Shown piece after piece: positions 33,201 to 48,200 of a stretch of 64,000 nucleotides of DNA. The DNA comes from Ryuthela nishihirai. Taxonomy: Eukaryota > Arthropoda > Arachnida > Araneae > Heptathelidae. Below the pieces are notes generated by a model, which was given only the letters and a program-made list of their open reading frames with translations, ran no database searches and was not told the origin of the DNA. Numbering within the stretch: the first letter of the stretch is position 1; each line of letters starts with the position of its first letter. Where the stretch lies: positions 434,001 to 498,000 of the forward strand of contig JAWZYU010000056.1 in the NCBI GenBank assembly GCA_038380435.1. Direction: 5' to 3'. Made by a program: the position numbers and the translations under genes.

Positions 33201-36200
33201 AAAAACAGTTCCAGTTAGAAAGAAAAATGAAAACAGTTCCAGTGAGAAAGAAAAATAAAAACAGTTCCAGTTAGAAAGAAAAATGGAAACAGATCCAGTT
33301 AGAAAGAAAAATGGAAACAGATCCAGTTAGAAAGAAAAATGGAAACAGATCCAGTTAAAAAGAAAAATGGAAACATATCCAGTTTGAAAGGAAAATGGAA
33401 ACAGATCCAGTTAGAAAGAAAAATAGAAACAGATCCAGTTAGAAAGAAAAATGGAAACAGATCCAGTTAGAAAGAAAAATGGAAACAGATCCAGTTAGAA
33501 AGAAAAATGGAAACAGATCCAGTTAGAAAGAAAAATGGAAACAGTTCCAATTAGAAAGAAAAATGGAAACAGTTCCAGTTAGAAAGAGAAACGAAAATAG
33601 TTCCAGTTAGAAAGAAAAATAAAAACAGTTCCAGTTAGAAAGAAAAATGAAAACAGTTCCAGTGAGAAAGAAAAATAAAAACAGTTCCAGTTAGAAAGAA
33701 AAATGGAAACAGATCCAGTTAGAAAGAAAAATGGAAACAGATCCAGTTAGAAAGAAAAATGGAAACAGTTCCAGTTAAAAAGAAAAATGGAAACATATCC
33801 AGTTTGAAAGGAAAATGGAAACAGATCCAGTTAGAAAGAAAAATGGAAACAGATCCAGTTAGAAAGAAAAATGGAAACAGATCCAGTTAGAAAGAAAAAT
33901 GGAAACAGATCCAGTTAGAAAGAAAAATGGAAACAGATCCAGTTAAAAAGAAAAATGGAAACATATCCAGTTTGAAAGGAAAATGGAAACAGATCCAGTT
34001 AGAAAGAAAAATGGAAACAGATCCAGTTAGAAAGAAAAATGGAAACAGATCCAGTTAGAAAGAAAAATGGAAACAGATCCAGTTAAAAAGAAAAATGGAA
34101 ACAGATCCAGTTTGAAAGGAAAATGGAAACAGATCCAGTTAGAAAGAAAAATGGAAACAGATCCAGTTAGAAAGAAAAATGGAAACAGATCCAGTTAGAA
34201 AGAAAAATGGAAACAGATCCAGTTAAAAAGAAAAATGGAAACATATCCAGTTTGAAAGGAAAATGGAAACAGATCCAGTTAGAAAGAAAAATGGAAACAG
34301 ATCCAGTTAGAAAGAAAAATGGAAACAGATCCAGTTAGAAAGAAAAATGGAAACAGATCCAGTTAGAAAGAAAAATGGAAACAGATCCAGTTAGAAAGAA
34401 AAATGGAAACAGATCCCGTTAAAAAGAAAAATGGAAACATATCCAGTTTGAAAGGAAAATGGAAACAGATCCAGTTAGAAAGAAAAATGGAAACAGATCC
34501 AGTTAGAAAGAAAAATGGAAACATCCAGTTAGAACAAAAAATGGTAACAGTTCCAGTTTGAAAGGAAAATGGAAACAGATCCAGTTAGAAAGAAAAATGG
34601 AAACAGTTCCAATTAGAAAGAAAAATGGAAACAGTTCCAGTTAGAAAGAGAAACGAAAATAGTTCCAGTTAGAAAGAAAAATAAAAACAGTTCCAGTTAG
34701 AAAGAAAAATGAAAACAGTTCCAGTGAGAAAGAAAAATAAAAACAGTTCCAGTTAGAAAGAAAAATGGAAACAGATCCAGTTAGAAAGAAAAATGGAAAC
34801 AGATCCAGTTAGAAAGAAAAATGGAAACAGTTCCAGTTAAAAAGAAAAATGGAAACATATCCAGTTTGAAAGGAAAATGGAAACAGATCCAGTTAGAAAG
34901 AAAAATGGAAACAGATGCAGTTAGAAAGAAAAATGGAAACAGATCCAGTTAGAAAGAAAAATGGAAACAGATCCAGTTAGAAAGAAAAATGGAAACAGAT
35001 CCAGTTAGAAAGAAAAATGGAAACAGATCCAGTTAAAAAGAAAAATGGAAACATATCCAGTTTGAAAGGAAAATGGAAACAGATCCAGTTAGAAAGAAAA
35101 ATGGAAACAGATCCAGTTAGAAAGAAAAATGGAAACAGATCCAGTTAAAAAGAAAAATGGAAACAGATCCAGTTTGAAAGGAAAATGGAAACAGATCCAG
35201 TTAGAAAGAAAAATGGAAACAGATCCAGTTAGAAAGAAAAATGGAAACAGATCCAGTTAGAAAGAAAAATGGAAACAGATCCAGTTAAAAAGAAAAATGG
35301 AAACATATCCAGTTTGAAAGGAAAATGGAAACAGATCCAGTTAAAAAGAAAAATGGAAACAGATCCAGTTAGAAAGAAAAATGGAAACAGATCCAGTTAG
35401 AAAGAAAAATGGAAACAGATCCAGTCAGAAAGAAAAATGGAAACATATCCAGTTTGAAAGGAAAATGGAAACAGATCCAGTTAGAAAGAAAAATGGAAAC
35501 AGATCCAGTTAGAAAGAAAAATGGAAACAGATCCAGTTAGAAAGAAAAATGGAAACAGATCCAGTTAGAAAGAAAAATGGAAACAGATCCAGTTAGAAAG
35601 AAAAATGGAAACAGATCCAGTTAAAAAGAAAAATGGAAACAGGTCCAGTTAGAAAGAAAAATGGAAACAGATCCAGTTAGAAAGAAAAATGGAAACAGAT
35701 CCAGTTAAAAAGAAAAATGGAAACAGATCCAGTTTGAAAGGAAAATGGAAACAGATCCAGTTAGAAAGAAAAATGGAAACAGATCCAGTTAGAAAGAAAA
35801 ATGGAAACAGATCCAGTTAGAAAGAAAAATGGAAACAGATCCAGTTAGAAAGAAAAATGGAAACAGATCCAGTTAAAAAGAAAAATGGAAACAGATCCAG
35901 TTTGAAAGGAAAATGGAAACAGATCCAGTTAGAAAGAAAAATGGAAACAGATCCAGTTAGAAAGAAAAATGGAAACAGATCCAGTTAGAAAGAAAAATGG
36001 AAACAGATCCAGTTAAAAAGAAAAATGGAAACATATCCAGTTTGAAAGGAAAATGGAAACAGATCCAGTTAGAAAGAAAAATGGAAACAGATCCAGTTAG
36101 AAAGAAAAATGGAAACAGATCCAGTTAGAAAGAAAAATGGAAACAGATCCAGTTAGAAAGAAAAATGGAAACAGATCCAGTTAGAAAGAAAAATGGAAAC

Positions 36201-39200
36201 AGATCCAGTTAAAAAGAAAAATGGAAACATATCCAGTTTGAAAGGAAAATGGAAACAGATCCAGTTAGAAAGAAAAATGGAAACAGATCCAGTTAGAAAG
36301 AAAAATGGAAACATCCAGTTAGAACAAAAAATGGTAACAGTTCCAGTTTGAAAGGAAAATGGAAACAGATCCAGTTTGAAAGGAAAATGGAAACAGATCC
36401 AGTTAGAAAGAAAAATGGAAACAGATCCAGTTAGAAAGAAAAATGGAAACAGATCCAGTTAGAAAGAAAAATGGAAACAGATCCAGTTAAAAAGAAAAAT
36501 GGAAACGTATCCAGTTTGAAAGGAAAATGGAAACAGATCCAGTTAGAAAGAAAAATGGAAACAGATCCAGTTAGAAAGAAAAATGGAAACAGATCCAGTT
36601 AGAAAGAAAAATGGAAACAGATCCAGTTAGAAAGAAAAATGGAAACAGTTCCAGTTAGAAAGAAAAATAAAAACAGTTCCAGTTAGAAAGAAAAATGGAA
36701 ACAGATCCAGTTAGAAAGAAAAATGGAAACAGATCCAGTTAGAAAGAAAAATGGAAACAGATCCAGTTAAAAAGAAAAATGGAAACATATCCAGTTTGAA
36801 AGGAAAATGGAAACAGATCCAGTTAGAAAGAAAAATGGAAACAGATCCAGTTAGAAAGAAAAATGGAAACAGATCCAGTTAGGAAGAAAAATGGAAACAG
36901 ATCCAGTTAGAAAGAAAAATGGAAACAGATCCAGTTAAAAAGAAAAATGGAAACATATCCAGTTTGAAAGGAAAATGGAAACAGATCCAGTTAGAAAGAA
37001 AAATGGAAACATATCCAGTTTGAAAGGAAAATGGAAACAGATCCAGTTAGAAAGAAAAATGGAAACAGATCCAGTTAGAAAGAAAAATGGAAACAGATCC
37101 AGTTAGAAAGAAAAATGGAAACATATCCAGTTTGAAAGGAAAATGGAAACAGATCCAGTTAGAAAGAAAAATGGAAACAGATCCAGTTAGAAAGAAAAAT
37201 GGAAACAGATCCAGTTAGAAAGAAAAATGGAAACAGATCCAGTTAGAAAGAAAAATGGAAACAGATCCAGTTAGAAAGAAAAATGGAAACAGATCCAGTT
37301 AAAAAGAAAAATGGAAACATATCCAGTTTGAAAGGAAAATGGAAACAGATCCAGTTAGAAAGAAAAATGGAAACAGATCCAGTTAGAAAGAAAAATGGAA
37401 ACAGATCCAGTTAGAAAGAAAAATGGAAACAGATCCAGTTAGAAAGAAAAATGGAAACAGATCCAGTTAGAAAGAAAAATGGAAACAGATCCAGTTAGAA
37501 AGAAAAATGGAAACAGATCCAGTTAGAAAGAAAAATGGAAACAGATCCAGTTAAAAAGAAAAATGGAAACATATCCAGTTTGAAAGGAAAATGGAAACAG
37601 ATCCAGTTAGAAAGAAAAATGGAAACAGATCCAGTTAGAAAGAAAAATGGAAACAGATCCAGTTAGAAAGAAAAATGGAAACAGATCCAGTTAAAAAGAA
37701 AAATGGAAACAGATCCAGTTTGAAAGGAAAATGGAAACAGATCCAGTTTGAAAGGAAAATGGAAACAGATCCAGTTAGAAAGAAAAATGGAAACAGATCC
37801 AGTTAGAAAGAAAAATGGAAACAGATCCAGTTAGAAAGAAAAATGGAAACAGATCCAGTTAGAAAGAAAAATGGAAACAGATCCAGTTAAAAAGAAAAAT
37901 GGAAACATATCCAGTTTGAAAGGAAAATGGAAACAGATCCAGTTAGAAAGAAAAATGGAAACAGATCCAGTTAGAAAGAAAAATGGAAACAGATCCAGTT
38001 AGAAAGAAAAATGGAAACAGATCCAGTTAGAAAGAAAAATGGAAACAGATCCAGTTAGAAAGAAAAATGGAAACAGATCCAGTTAAAAAGAAAAATGGAA
38101 ACATATCCAGTTTGAAAGGAAAATGGAAACAGATCCAGTTAGAAAGAAAAATGGAAACAGATCCAGTTAGAAAGAAAAATGGAAACATCCAGTTAGAACA
38201 AAAAATGGTAACAGTTCCAGTTTGAAAGGAAAATGGAAACAGATCCAGTTAGAAAGAAAAATGGAAACAGTTCCAATTAGAAAGAAAAATGGAAACAGTT
38301 CCAGTTAGAAAGAGAAACGAAAATAGTTCCAGTTAGAAAGAAAAATAAAAACAGTTCCAGTTAGAAAGAAAAATGAAAACAGTTCCAGTGAGAAAGAAAA
38401 ATAAACACAGTTCCAGTTAGAAAGAAAAATGGAAACAGATCCAGTTAGAAAGAAAAATGGAAACAGATCCAGTTAGAAAGAAAAATGGAAACAGTTCCAG
38501 TTAAAAAGAAAAATGGAAACATATCCAGTTTGAAAGGAAAATGGAAACAGATCCAGTTAGAAAGAAAAATGGAAACAGATCCAGTTAGAAAGAAAAATGG
38601 AAACAGATCCAGTTAGAAAGAAAAATGGAAACAGATCCAGTTAGAAAGAAAAATGGAAACAGATCCAGTTAGAAAGAAAAATGGAAACAGATCCAGTTAA
38701 AAAGAAAAATGGAAACATATCCAGTTTGAAAGGAAAATGGAAACAGATCCAGTTAGAAAGAAAAATGGAAACAGATCCAGTTAGAAAGAAAAATGGAAAC
38801 AGATCCAGTTAAAAAGAAAAATGGAAACAGATCCAGTTTGAAAGGAAAATGGAAACAGATCCAGTTAGAAAGAAAAATGGAAACAGATCCAGTTAGAAAG
38901 AAAAATGGAAACAGATCCAGTTAGAAAGAAAAATGGAAACAGATCCAGTTAAAAAGAAAAATGGAAACATATCCAGTTTGAAAGGAAAATGGAAACAGAT
39001 CCAGTTAAAAAGAAAAATGGAAACAGATCCAGTTAGAAAGAAAAATGGAAACAGATCCAGTTAGAAAGAAAAATGGAAACAGATCCAGTCAGAAAGAAAA
39101 ATGGAAACATATCCAGTTTGAAAGGAAAATGGAAACAGATCCAGTTAGAAAGAAAAATGGAAACAGATCCAGTTAGAAAGAAAAATGGAAACAGATCCAG

Positions 39201-42200
39201 TTAGAAAGAAAAATGGAAACAGATCCAGTTAAAAAGAAAAATGGAAACATATCCAGTTTGAAAGGAAAATGGAAACAGATCCAGTTAGAAAGAAAAATGG
39301 AAACAGATCCAGTTAGAAAGAAAAATGGAAACAGATCCAGTTAGAAAGAGAAATGGAAACAGATCCAGTTAAAAAGAAAAATGGAAACATATCCAGTTTC
39401 AAAGGAAAATGGAAACAGATCCAGTTAGAAAGAAAAATGGAAACAGATCCAGTTAGAAAGAAAAATGGAAACAGATCCAGTTAGAAAGAAAAATGGAAAC
39501 AGATCCAGTTAAAAAGAAAAATGGAAACAGATCCAGTTTGAAAGGAAAATGGAAACAGATCCAGTTAGAAAGAAAAATGGAAACAGATCCAGTTAGAAAG
39601 AAAAATGGAAACAGATCCAGTTAGAAAGAAAAATGGAAACAGATCCAGTTAGAAAGAAAAATGGAAACAGATCCAGTTAAAAAGAAAAATGGAAACATAT
39701 CCAGTTAGAAAGAAAAATGGAAACAGATCCAGTTAGAAAGAAAAATGGAAACAGATCCAGTTAGAAAGAAAAATGGAAACAGATCCAGTTAAAAAGAAAA
39801 ATGGAAACATATCCAGTTTGAAAGGAAAATGGAAACAGATCCAGTTAGAAAGAAAAATGGAAACAGATCCAGTTAGAAAGAAAAATGGAAACAGATCCAG
39901 TTAGAAAGAAAAATGGAAACAGATCCAGTTAAAAAGAAAAATGGAAACAGATCCAGTTTGAAAGGAAAATGGAAACAGATCCAGTTAGAAAGAAAAATGG
40001 AAACAGATCCAGTTAGAAAGAAAAATGGAAACAGATCCAGTTAGAAAGAAAAATGGAAACAGATCCAGTTAAAAAGAAAAATGGAAACATATCCAGTTTG
40101 AAAGGAAAATGGAAACAGATCCAGTTAGAAAGAAAAATGGAAACAGATCCAGTTAGAAAGAAAAATGGAAACATCCAGTTAGAACAAAAAATGGTAACAG
40201 TTCCAGTTTGAAAGGAAAATGGAAACAGATCCAGTTTGAAAGGAAAATGGAAACAGATCCAGTTAGAAAGAAAAATGGAAACAGATCCAGTTAGAAAGAA
40301 AAATGGAAACAGATCCAGTTAGAAAGAAAAATGGAAACAGATCCAGTTAAAAAGAAAAATGGAAACGTATCCAGTTTGAAAGGAAAATGGAAACAGATCC
40401 AGTTAGAAAGAAAAATGGAAACAGATCCAGTTAGAAAGAAAAATGGAAACAGATCCAGTTAGAAAGAAAAATGGAAACAGATCCAGTTAAAAAGAAAAAT
40501 GGAAACATATCCAGTTTGAAAGGAAAATGGAAACAGATCCAGTTTGAAAGGAAAATGGAAACAGATCCAGTTAGAAAGAAAAATGGAAACATATCCAGTT
40601 TGAAAGGAAAATGGAAACAGATCCAGTTAGAAAGAAAAATGGAAACAGATCCAGTTAGAAAGAAAAATGGAAACAGATCCAGTTAGAAAGAAAAATGGAA
40701 ACATATCCAGTTTGAAAGGAAAATGGAAACAGATCCAGTTAGAAAGAAAAATGGAAACAGATCCAGTTAGAAAGAAAAATGGAAACAGATCCAGTTAGAA
40801 AGAAAAATGGAAACAGATCCAGTTAGAAAGAAAAATGGAAACAGATCCAGTTAGAAAGAAAAATGGAAACAGATCCAGTTAAAAAGAAAAATGGAAACAT
40901 ATCCAGTTTGAAAGGAAAATGGAAACAGATCCAGTTAGAAAGAAAAATGGAAACAGATCCAGTTAGAAAGAAAAATGGAAACAGATCCAGTTAGAAAGAA
41001 AAATGGAAACAGATCCAGTTAGAAAGAAAAATGGAAACAGATCCAGTTAGAAAGAAAAATGGAAACAGATCCAGTTAGAAAGAAAAATGGAAACAGATCC
41101 AGTTAGAAAGAAAAATGGAAACAGATCCAGTTAAAAAGAAAAATGGAAACATATCCAGTTTGAAAGGAAAATGGAAACAGATCCAGTTAGAAAGAAAAAT
41201 GGAAACAGATCCAGTTAGAAAGAAAAATGGAAACAGATCCAGTTAGAAAGAAAAATGGAAACAGATCCAGTTAGAAAGAAAAATGGAAACAGATCCAGTT
41301 AGAAAGAAAAATGGAAACAGATCCAGTTAGAAAGAAAAATGGAAACAGATCCAGTTAGAAAGAAAAATGGAAACAGATCCAGTTAGAAAGAAAAATGGAA
41401 ACAGATCCAGTTAGAAAGAAAAATGGAAACAGATCCAGTTAGAAAGAAAAATGGAAACAGATCCAGTTAGAAAGAAAAATGGAAACAGATCCAGTTAGAA
41501 AGAAAAATGGAAACAGATCCAGTTAAAAAGAAAAATGGAAACATATCCAGTTTGAAAGGAAAATGGAAACAGATCCAGTTAGAAAGAAAAATGGAAACAG
41601 ATCCAGTTAGAAAGAAAAATGGAAACAGATCCAGTTAGAAAGAAAAATGGAAACAGATCCAGTTAGAAAGAAAAATGGAAACAGATCCAGTTAGAAAGAA
41701 AAATGGAAACAGATCCAGTTAGAAAGAAAAATGGAAACAGATCCAGTTAAAAAGAAAAATGGAAACATATCCAGTTTGAAAGGAAAATGGAAACAGATCC
41801 AGTTAGAAAGAAAAATGGAAACAGATCCAGTTAGAAAGAAAAATGGAAACAGATCCAGTTAGAAAGAAAAATGGAAACAGATCCAGTTAGAAAGAAAAAT
41901 GGAAACATATCCAGTTTGAAAGAAAAATGGAAACAGATCCAGTTAGAAAGAAAAATGGAAACAGATCCAGTTAAAAAGAAAAAATGGAAACATATCCAGT
42001 TTGAAAGGAAAATGGAAACAGATCCAGTTAGAAAGAAAAATGGAAACAGTTCCAGTTAGAAAGAAAAATAAAAACAGTTCCAGTTAGAAAGAAAAATGGA
42101 AACAGATCCAGTTAGAAAGAAAAATGGAAACAGATCCAGTTAGAAAGAAAAATGGAAACAGATCCAGTTAGAAAGAAAAATGGAAACAGATCCAGTTAAA

Positions 42201-45200
42201 AAGAAAAATGGAAACATATCCAGTTTGAAAGGAAAATGGAAACAGATCCAGTTAGAAAGAAAAATGGAAACAGATCCAGTTAGAAAGAAAAATGGAAACA
42301 GATCCAGTTAGAAAGAAAAATGGAAACAGATCCAGTTAGAAAGAAAAATGGAAACAGATCCAGTTAAAAAGAAAAATGGAAACATATCCAGTTTGAAAGG
42401 AAAATGGAAACAGATCCAGTTAGAAAGAAAAATGGAAACAGATCCAGTTAGAAAGAAAAATGGAAACAGATCCAGTTAAAAGAAAAATGGAAACATATCC
42501 AGTTTGAAAGGAAAATGGAAACAGATCCAGTTAGAAAGAAAAATGGAAACAGATCCAGTTAGAAAGGAAAATGGAAACAGATCCAGTTAGAAAGAAAAAT
42601 GGAAACAGATCCAGTTAGAAAGAAAAATGGAAACAGATCCAGTTAGAAAGAAAAATGGAAACAGATCCAGTTAAAAAGAAAAATGGAAACATATCCAGTT
42701 TGAAAGGAAAATGGAAACAGATCCAGTTAGAAAGAAAAATGGAAACAGATCCAGTTAGAAAGAAAAATGGAAACAGATCCAGTTAGAAAGAAAAATGGAA
42801 ACATCCAGTTAGAAAGTAAAAAGGAAACAGTTCCAGTTAGAAAGAAAAATGGAAACAGATCCAGTTAAAAAGAAAAATGGAAACATATCCAGTTTGAAAG
42901 GAAAATGGAAACAGATCCAGTTAGAAAGAAAAATGGAAACAGATCCAGTTAGAAAGAAAAATGGAAACAGATCCAGTTAGAAAGAAAAATGGAAACAGAT
43001 CCAGTTAGAAAGAAAAATGGAAACAGATCCAGTTAAAAAGAAAAATGGAAACATATCCAGTTTGAAAGGAAAATGGAAACAGATCCAGTTAGAAAGAAAA
43101 ATGGAAACAGATCCAGTTAGAAAGAAAAATGGGAAACAGATCCAGTTAAAAAGAAAAATGGAAACATATCCAGTTTGAAAGGAAAATGGAAACAGATCCA
43201 GTTAGAAAGAAAAAATGGAAACAGATCCAGTTAGAAAGAAAAATGGAAACAGATCCAGTTAAAAAGAAAAATGGAAACATATCCAGTTTGAAAGGAAAAT
43301 GGAAACAGATCCAGTTAGAAAGAAAAATCGGAAACAGATCCAGTTAGAAAGAAAAATGGAAACAGATCCAGTTTAGAAAGAAAAATGGAAACATATCCAG
43401 TTTGAAAGGAAAATGGAAACAGATCCAGTTAGAAAGAAAAATGGAAACAGATCCAGTTAGAAAGAAAAATGGAAACAGATCCAGTTAGAAAGAAAAATGG
43501 AAACAGATCCAGTTAAAAAGAAAAATGGAAACATATCCAGTTTGAAAGGAAAATGGAAACAGATCCAGTTAGAAAGAAAAATGGAAACAGATCCAGTTAG
43601 AAAGAAAAATGGAAACAGATCCAGTTAGAAAGAAAAATGGAAACAGATCCAGTTAGAAAGAAAAATGGAAACATATCCAGTTTGAAAGGAAAATGGAAAC
43701 AGATCCAGTTAGAAAGAAAAATGGAAACAGATCCAGTTAGAAAGAAAAAATGGAAACAGATCCAGTTAAAAAGAAAAATGGAAACATATCCAGTTTGAAA
43801 GGAAAATGGAAACAGATCCAGTAGAAAGAAAAATGGAAACAGATCCAGTTAGAAAGAAAAATGGAAACAGATCCAGTTAAAAAGAAAAATGGAAACATAT
43901 CCAGTTTGAAAGGAAAAATGGAACAGATCCAGTTAGAAAGAAAAATGGAAACAGATCCAGTTAGAAAGAAAAATGGAAACAGATCCAGTTAAAAGAAAAA
44001 TGGAAACATATCCAGTTTGAAAGGAAAATGGAAACAGATCCAGTTAGAAAGAAAAATGGAAACAGATCCAGTTAGAAAGAAAAATGGAAACAGATCCAGT
44101 TAAAAAGAAAAATGGAAACATATCCAGTTTGAAAGGAAAATGGAAACAGATCCAGTTAGAAAGAAAAATGGAAACAGATCCAGTAGAAAGAAAAATGGAA
44201 ACAGATCCAGTTAGAAAGAAAAATGGAAACAGATCCAGTTAGAAACGAAAAAATGGAAAACAGATCCAGTTAAAAAGAAAAATGGAAACATATCCAGTTT
44301 GAAAGGAAAATGGAAACAGATCCAGTTAGAAAGAAAAATGGAAACAGATCCAGTTAAAAAGAAAAATGGAAACATATCCAGTTTGAAAGGAAAATGGAAA
44401 CAGATCCAGTTAGAAAGAAAAATGGAAACAGATCCAGTTAGAAAGAAAAATGGAAACAGATCCAGTTAAAAAGAAAAATGGAAACATATCCAGTTTGAAA
44501 GGAAAATGGAAAACAGATCCAGTTAGAAAGAAAAATGGAAACAGATCCAGTTAGAAAGGAAAATGGAAACAGATCCAGTTAGAAAGAAAAATGGAAACAG
44601 ATCCAGTTAGAAAGAAAAATGGAAACAGATCCAGTTAGAAAGAAAAATGGAAACAGATCCAGTTAAAAAGAAAAATGGAAACATATCCAGTTTGAAAGGA
44701 AAATGGAAACAGATCCAGTTAGAAAGAAAATGGAAACAGATCAGTTAGAAAGAAAAATGGAAACAGATCCAGTTAAAAAGAAAAATGGAAACATATCCAG
44801 TTTGAAAGGAAATGGAAACAGATCCAGTTAGAAAGAAAAATGGAAACAGATCCAGTTAGAAAGAAAAAATGGAAACAGATCCAGTTAGAAAGAAAAATGG
44901 AAACATCCAGTTAGAAAGTAAAAAGGAAACAGTTCCAGTTAGAAAGAAAAATGGAAACAGATCCAGTTAGAAAGAAAAATGGAAACATCCAGTTAGAACA
45001 AAAAATGGTAACAGTTCCAGTTTGAAAGGAAAATGGAAACAGATCCAGTTTGAAAGGAAAATGGAAACAGATCCAGTTAGAAAGAAAAATGGAAACAGAT
45101 CCAGTTAGAAAGAAAAATGGAAACAGATCCAGTTAGAAAGAAAAATGGAAACAGATCCAGTTAGAAAGAAAAATGGAAACAGATCCAGTTAAAAAGAAAA

Positions 45201-48200
45201 AATGGAAACATATCCAGTTTGAAAGGAAAATGGAAACAGATCCAGTTAGAAAGAAAAATGGAAACAGATCCAGTTAGAAAGAAAAATGGAAACAGATCCA
45301 GTTAGAAAGAAAAATGGAAACAGATCCAGTTAGAAAGAAAAATGGAAACAGATCCAGTTAAAAAGAAAAATGGAAACATATCCAGTTTGAAAGGAAAATG
45401 GAAACAGATCCAGTTAGAAAGAAAAATGGAAACAGATCCAGTTAGAAAGGAAAATGGAAACAGATCCAGTTAGAAAGAAAAATGGAAACAGATCCAGTTA
45501 GAAAGAAAAATGGAAACAGATCCAGTTAGAAAGAAAAAATGGAAACAGATCCAGTTAGAAAGAAAAATGGAAACATATCCAGTTTGAAAGGAAAATGGAA
45601 ACAGATCCAGTTAGAAAGAAAAATGGAACAGATCCAGTTAGAAAGAAAAATGGAAACAGATCCAGTTAGAAAGAAAAATGGAAACAGATCCAGTTAGAAA
45701 GAAAAATGGAAACATATCCAGTTTGAAAGGAAAATGGAAACAGATCCAGTTAGAAAGAAAAATGGAAACAGATCCAGTTAGAAAGAAAAATGGAAACAGA
45801 TCCAGTTAGAAAGAAAAATGGAAACAGATCCAGTTAGAAAGAAAAATGGAAACATATCCAGTTTGAAAGGAAAATGGAAACAGATCCAGTTAGAAAGAAA
45901 AATGGAAACAGATCCAGTTAGAAAGAAAAATGGAAATAGATCCAGTTAGAAAGAAAAATGGAAACAGATCCAGTTAGAAAGAAAAATGGAAACATATCCA
46001 GTTTGAAAGGAAAATGGAAACAGATCCAGTTAGAAAGAAAAATGGAAACAGATCCAGTTAGAAAGAAAAATGGAAACATATCCAGTTCGAAAGAAAAATG
46101 GAAACAGATCCAGTTAGAAAGAAAAATGGAAACAGATCCAGTTAGAAAGAAAAATGGAAACATCCAGTTAGAAAGTAAAAAGGAAACAGTTCCAGTTAGA
46201 AAGAAAAATGGAAACAGATCCAGTTAGAAAGAAAAATGGAAACAGATCCAGTTAGAAAGAAAAATGGAAACAGTTCCAGTTAGAAAGAAAAATGGAAACA
46301 GATCCAGTTAGAAAGAAAAATGGAAACAGATCCAGTTTGAAAGGAAAATGGAAACAGATCCAGTTAGAAAGAAAAATGGAAACAGATCCAGTTTGAAAGA
46401 AAAATGGAAACATATCCAGTTCGAAAGAAAAATGGAAACATATCCAGTTAGAAAGAAAAATGGAAACAGATCCAGTTAGAAAGAAAAATGGAAACATCCA
46501 GTTAGAAAGTAAAAAGGAAACAGTTCCAGTTAGAAAGAAAAATGGAAACAGATCCAGTTAGAAAGAAAAATGGAAACAGTTCCAGTTAGAAAGAAAAATG
46601 GAAACAGATCCAGTTAGAAAGAAAAATGGAAACAGATCCAGTTAGAAAGAAAAATGGAAACAGATCCAGTTAGAAAGAAAAATGGAAACAGATCCAGTTA
46701 GAAAGAAAAATGGAAATAGATCCAGTTAGAAAGAAAAATGGAAACAGATCCAGTTAGAAAGAAAAATGGAAACATATCCAGTTAGAAAGAAAAATGGAAA
46801 CATATCCAGTTCGAAAGAAAAATGGAAACAGATCCAGTTAGAAAGAAAAATGGAAACAGATCCAGTTAGAAAGAAAAATGGAAACAGATCCAGTTAGAAA
46901 GAAAAATGGAAACATATCCAGTTCGAAAGAAAAATGGAAACAGATCCAGTTAGAAAGAAAAATGGAAACATATCCAGTTTGAAAGGAAAATGGAAACAGA
47001 TCCAGTTAGAAAGAAAAATGGAAACATATCCAGTTTGAAAGGAAAATGGAAACAGATCCAGTTAGAAAGAAAAATGGAAACATATCCAGTTTGAAAGGAA
47101 AATGGAAACAGATCCAGTTAGAAAGAAAAATGGAAACAGATCCAGTTAGAAAGAAAAATGGAAATAGATCCAGTTAGAAAGAAAAATGGAAACAGATCCA
47201 GTTAGAAAGAAAAATGGAAACAGATCCAGTTAGAAAGAAAAATGGAAACATATCCAGTTCGAAAGAAAAATGGAAACAGATCCAGTTAGAAAGAAAAATG
47301 GAAACAGATCCAGTTAGAAAGAAAAATGGAAACAGATCCAGTTAGAAAGAAAAATGGAAACAGATCCAGTTAGAAAGAAAAATGGAAACAGATCCAGTTA
47401 GAAAGAAAAATGGAAACATATCCAGTTCGAAAGAAAAATGGAAACAGATCCAGTTAGAAAGAAAAATGGAAACATATCCAGTTTGAAAGGAAAATGGAAA
47501 CAGATCCAGTTAGAAAGAAAAATGGAAACATATCCAGTTTGAAAGGAAAATGGAAACAGATCCAGTTAGAAAGAAAAATGGAAACAGATCCAGTTAGAAA
47601 GAAAAATGGAAACATATCCAGTTCGAAAGAAAAATGGAAACAGATCCAGTTAGAAAGAAAAATGGAAACATATCCAGTTTGAAAGGAAAATGGAAACAGA
47701 TCCAGTTAGAAAGAAAAATGGAAACATATCCAGTTTGAAAGGAAAATGGAAACAGATCCAGTTAGAAAGAAAAATGGAAACATATCCAGTTTGAAAGGAA
47801 AATGGAAACAGATCCAGTTAGAAAGAAAAATGGAAACAGATCCAGTTAGAAAGAAAAATGGAAATAGATCCAGTTAGAAAGAAAAATGGAAACAGATCCA
47901 GTTAGAAAGAAAAATGGAAACATATCCAGTTTGAAAGGAAAATGGAAACAGATCCAGTTAGAAAGAAAAATGGAAACAGATCCAGTTAGAAAGAAAAATG
48001 GAAACATATCCAGTTCGAAAGAAAAATGGAAACAGATCCAGTTAGAAAGAAAAATGGAAACAGATCCAGTTAGAAAGAAAAATGGAAACATCCAGTTAGA
48101 AAGTAAAAAGGAAACAGTTCCAGTTAGAAAGAAAAATGGAAACAGATCCAGTTAGAAAGAAAAATGGAAACAGTTCCAGTTAGAAAGAAAAATGGAAACA

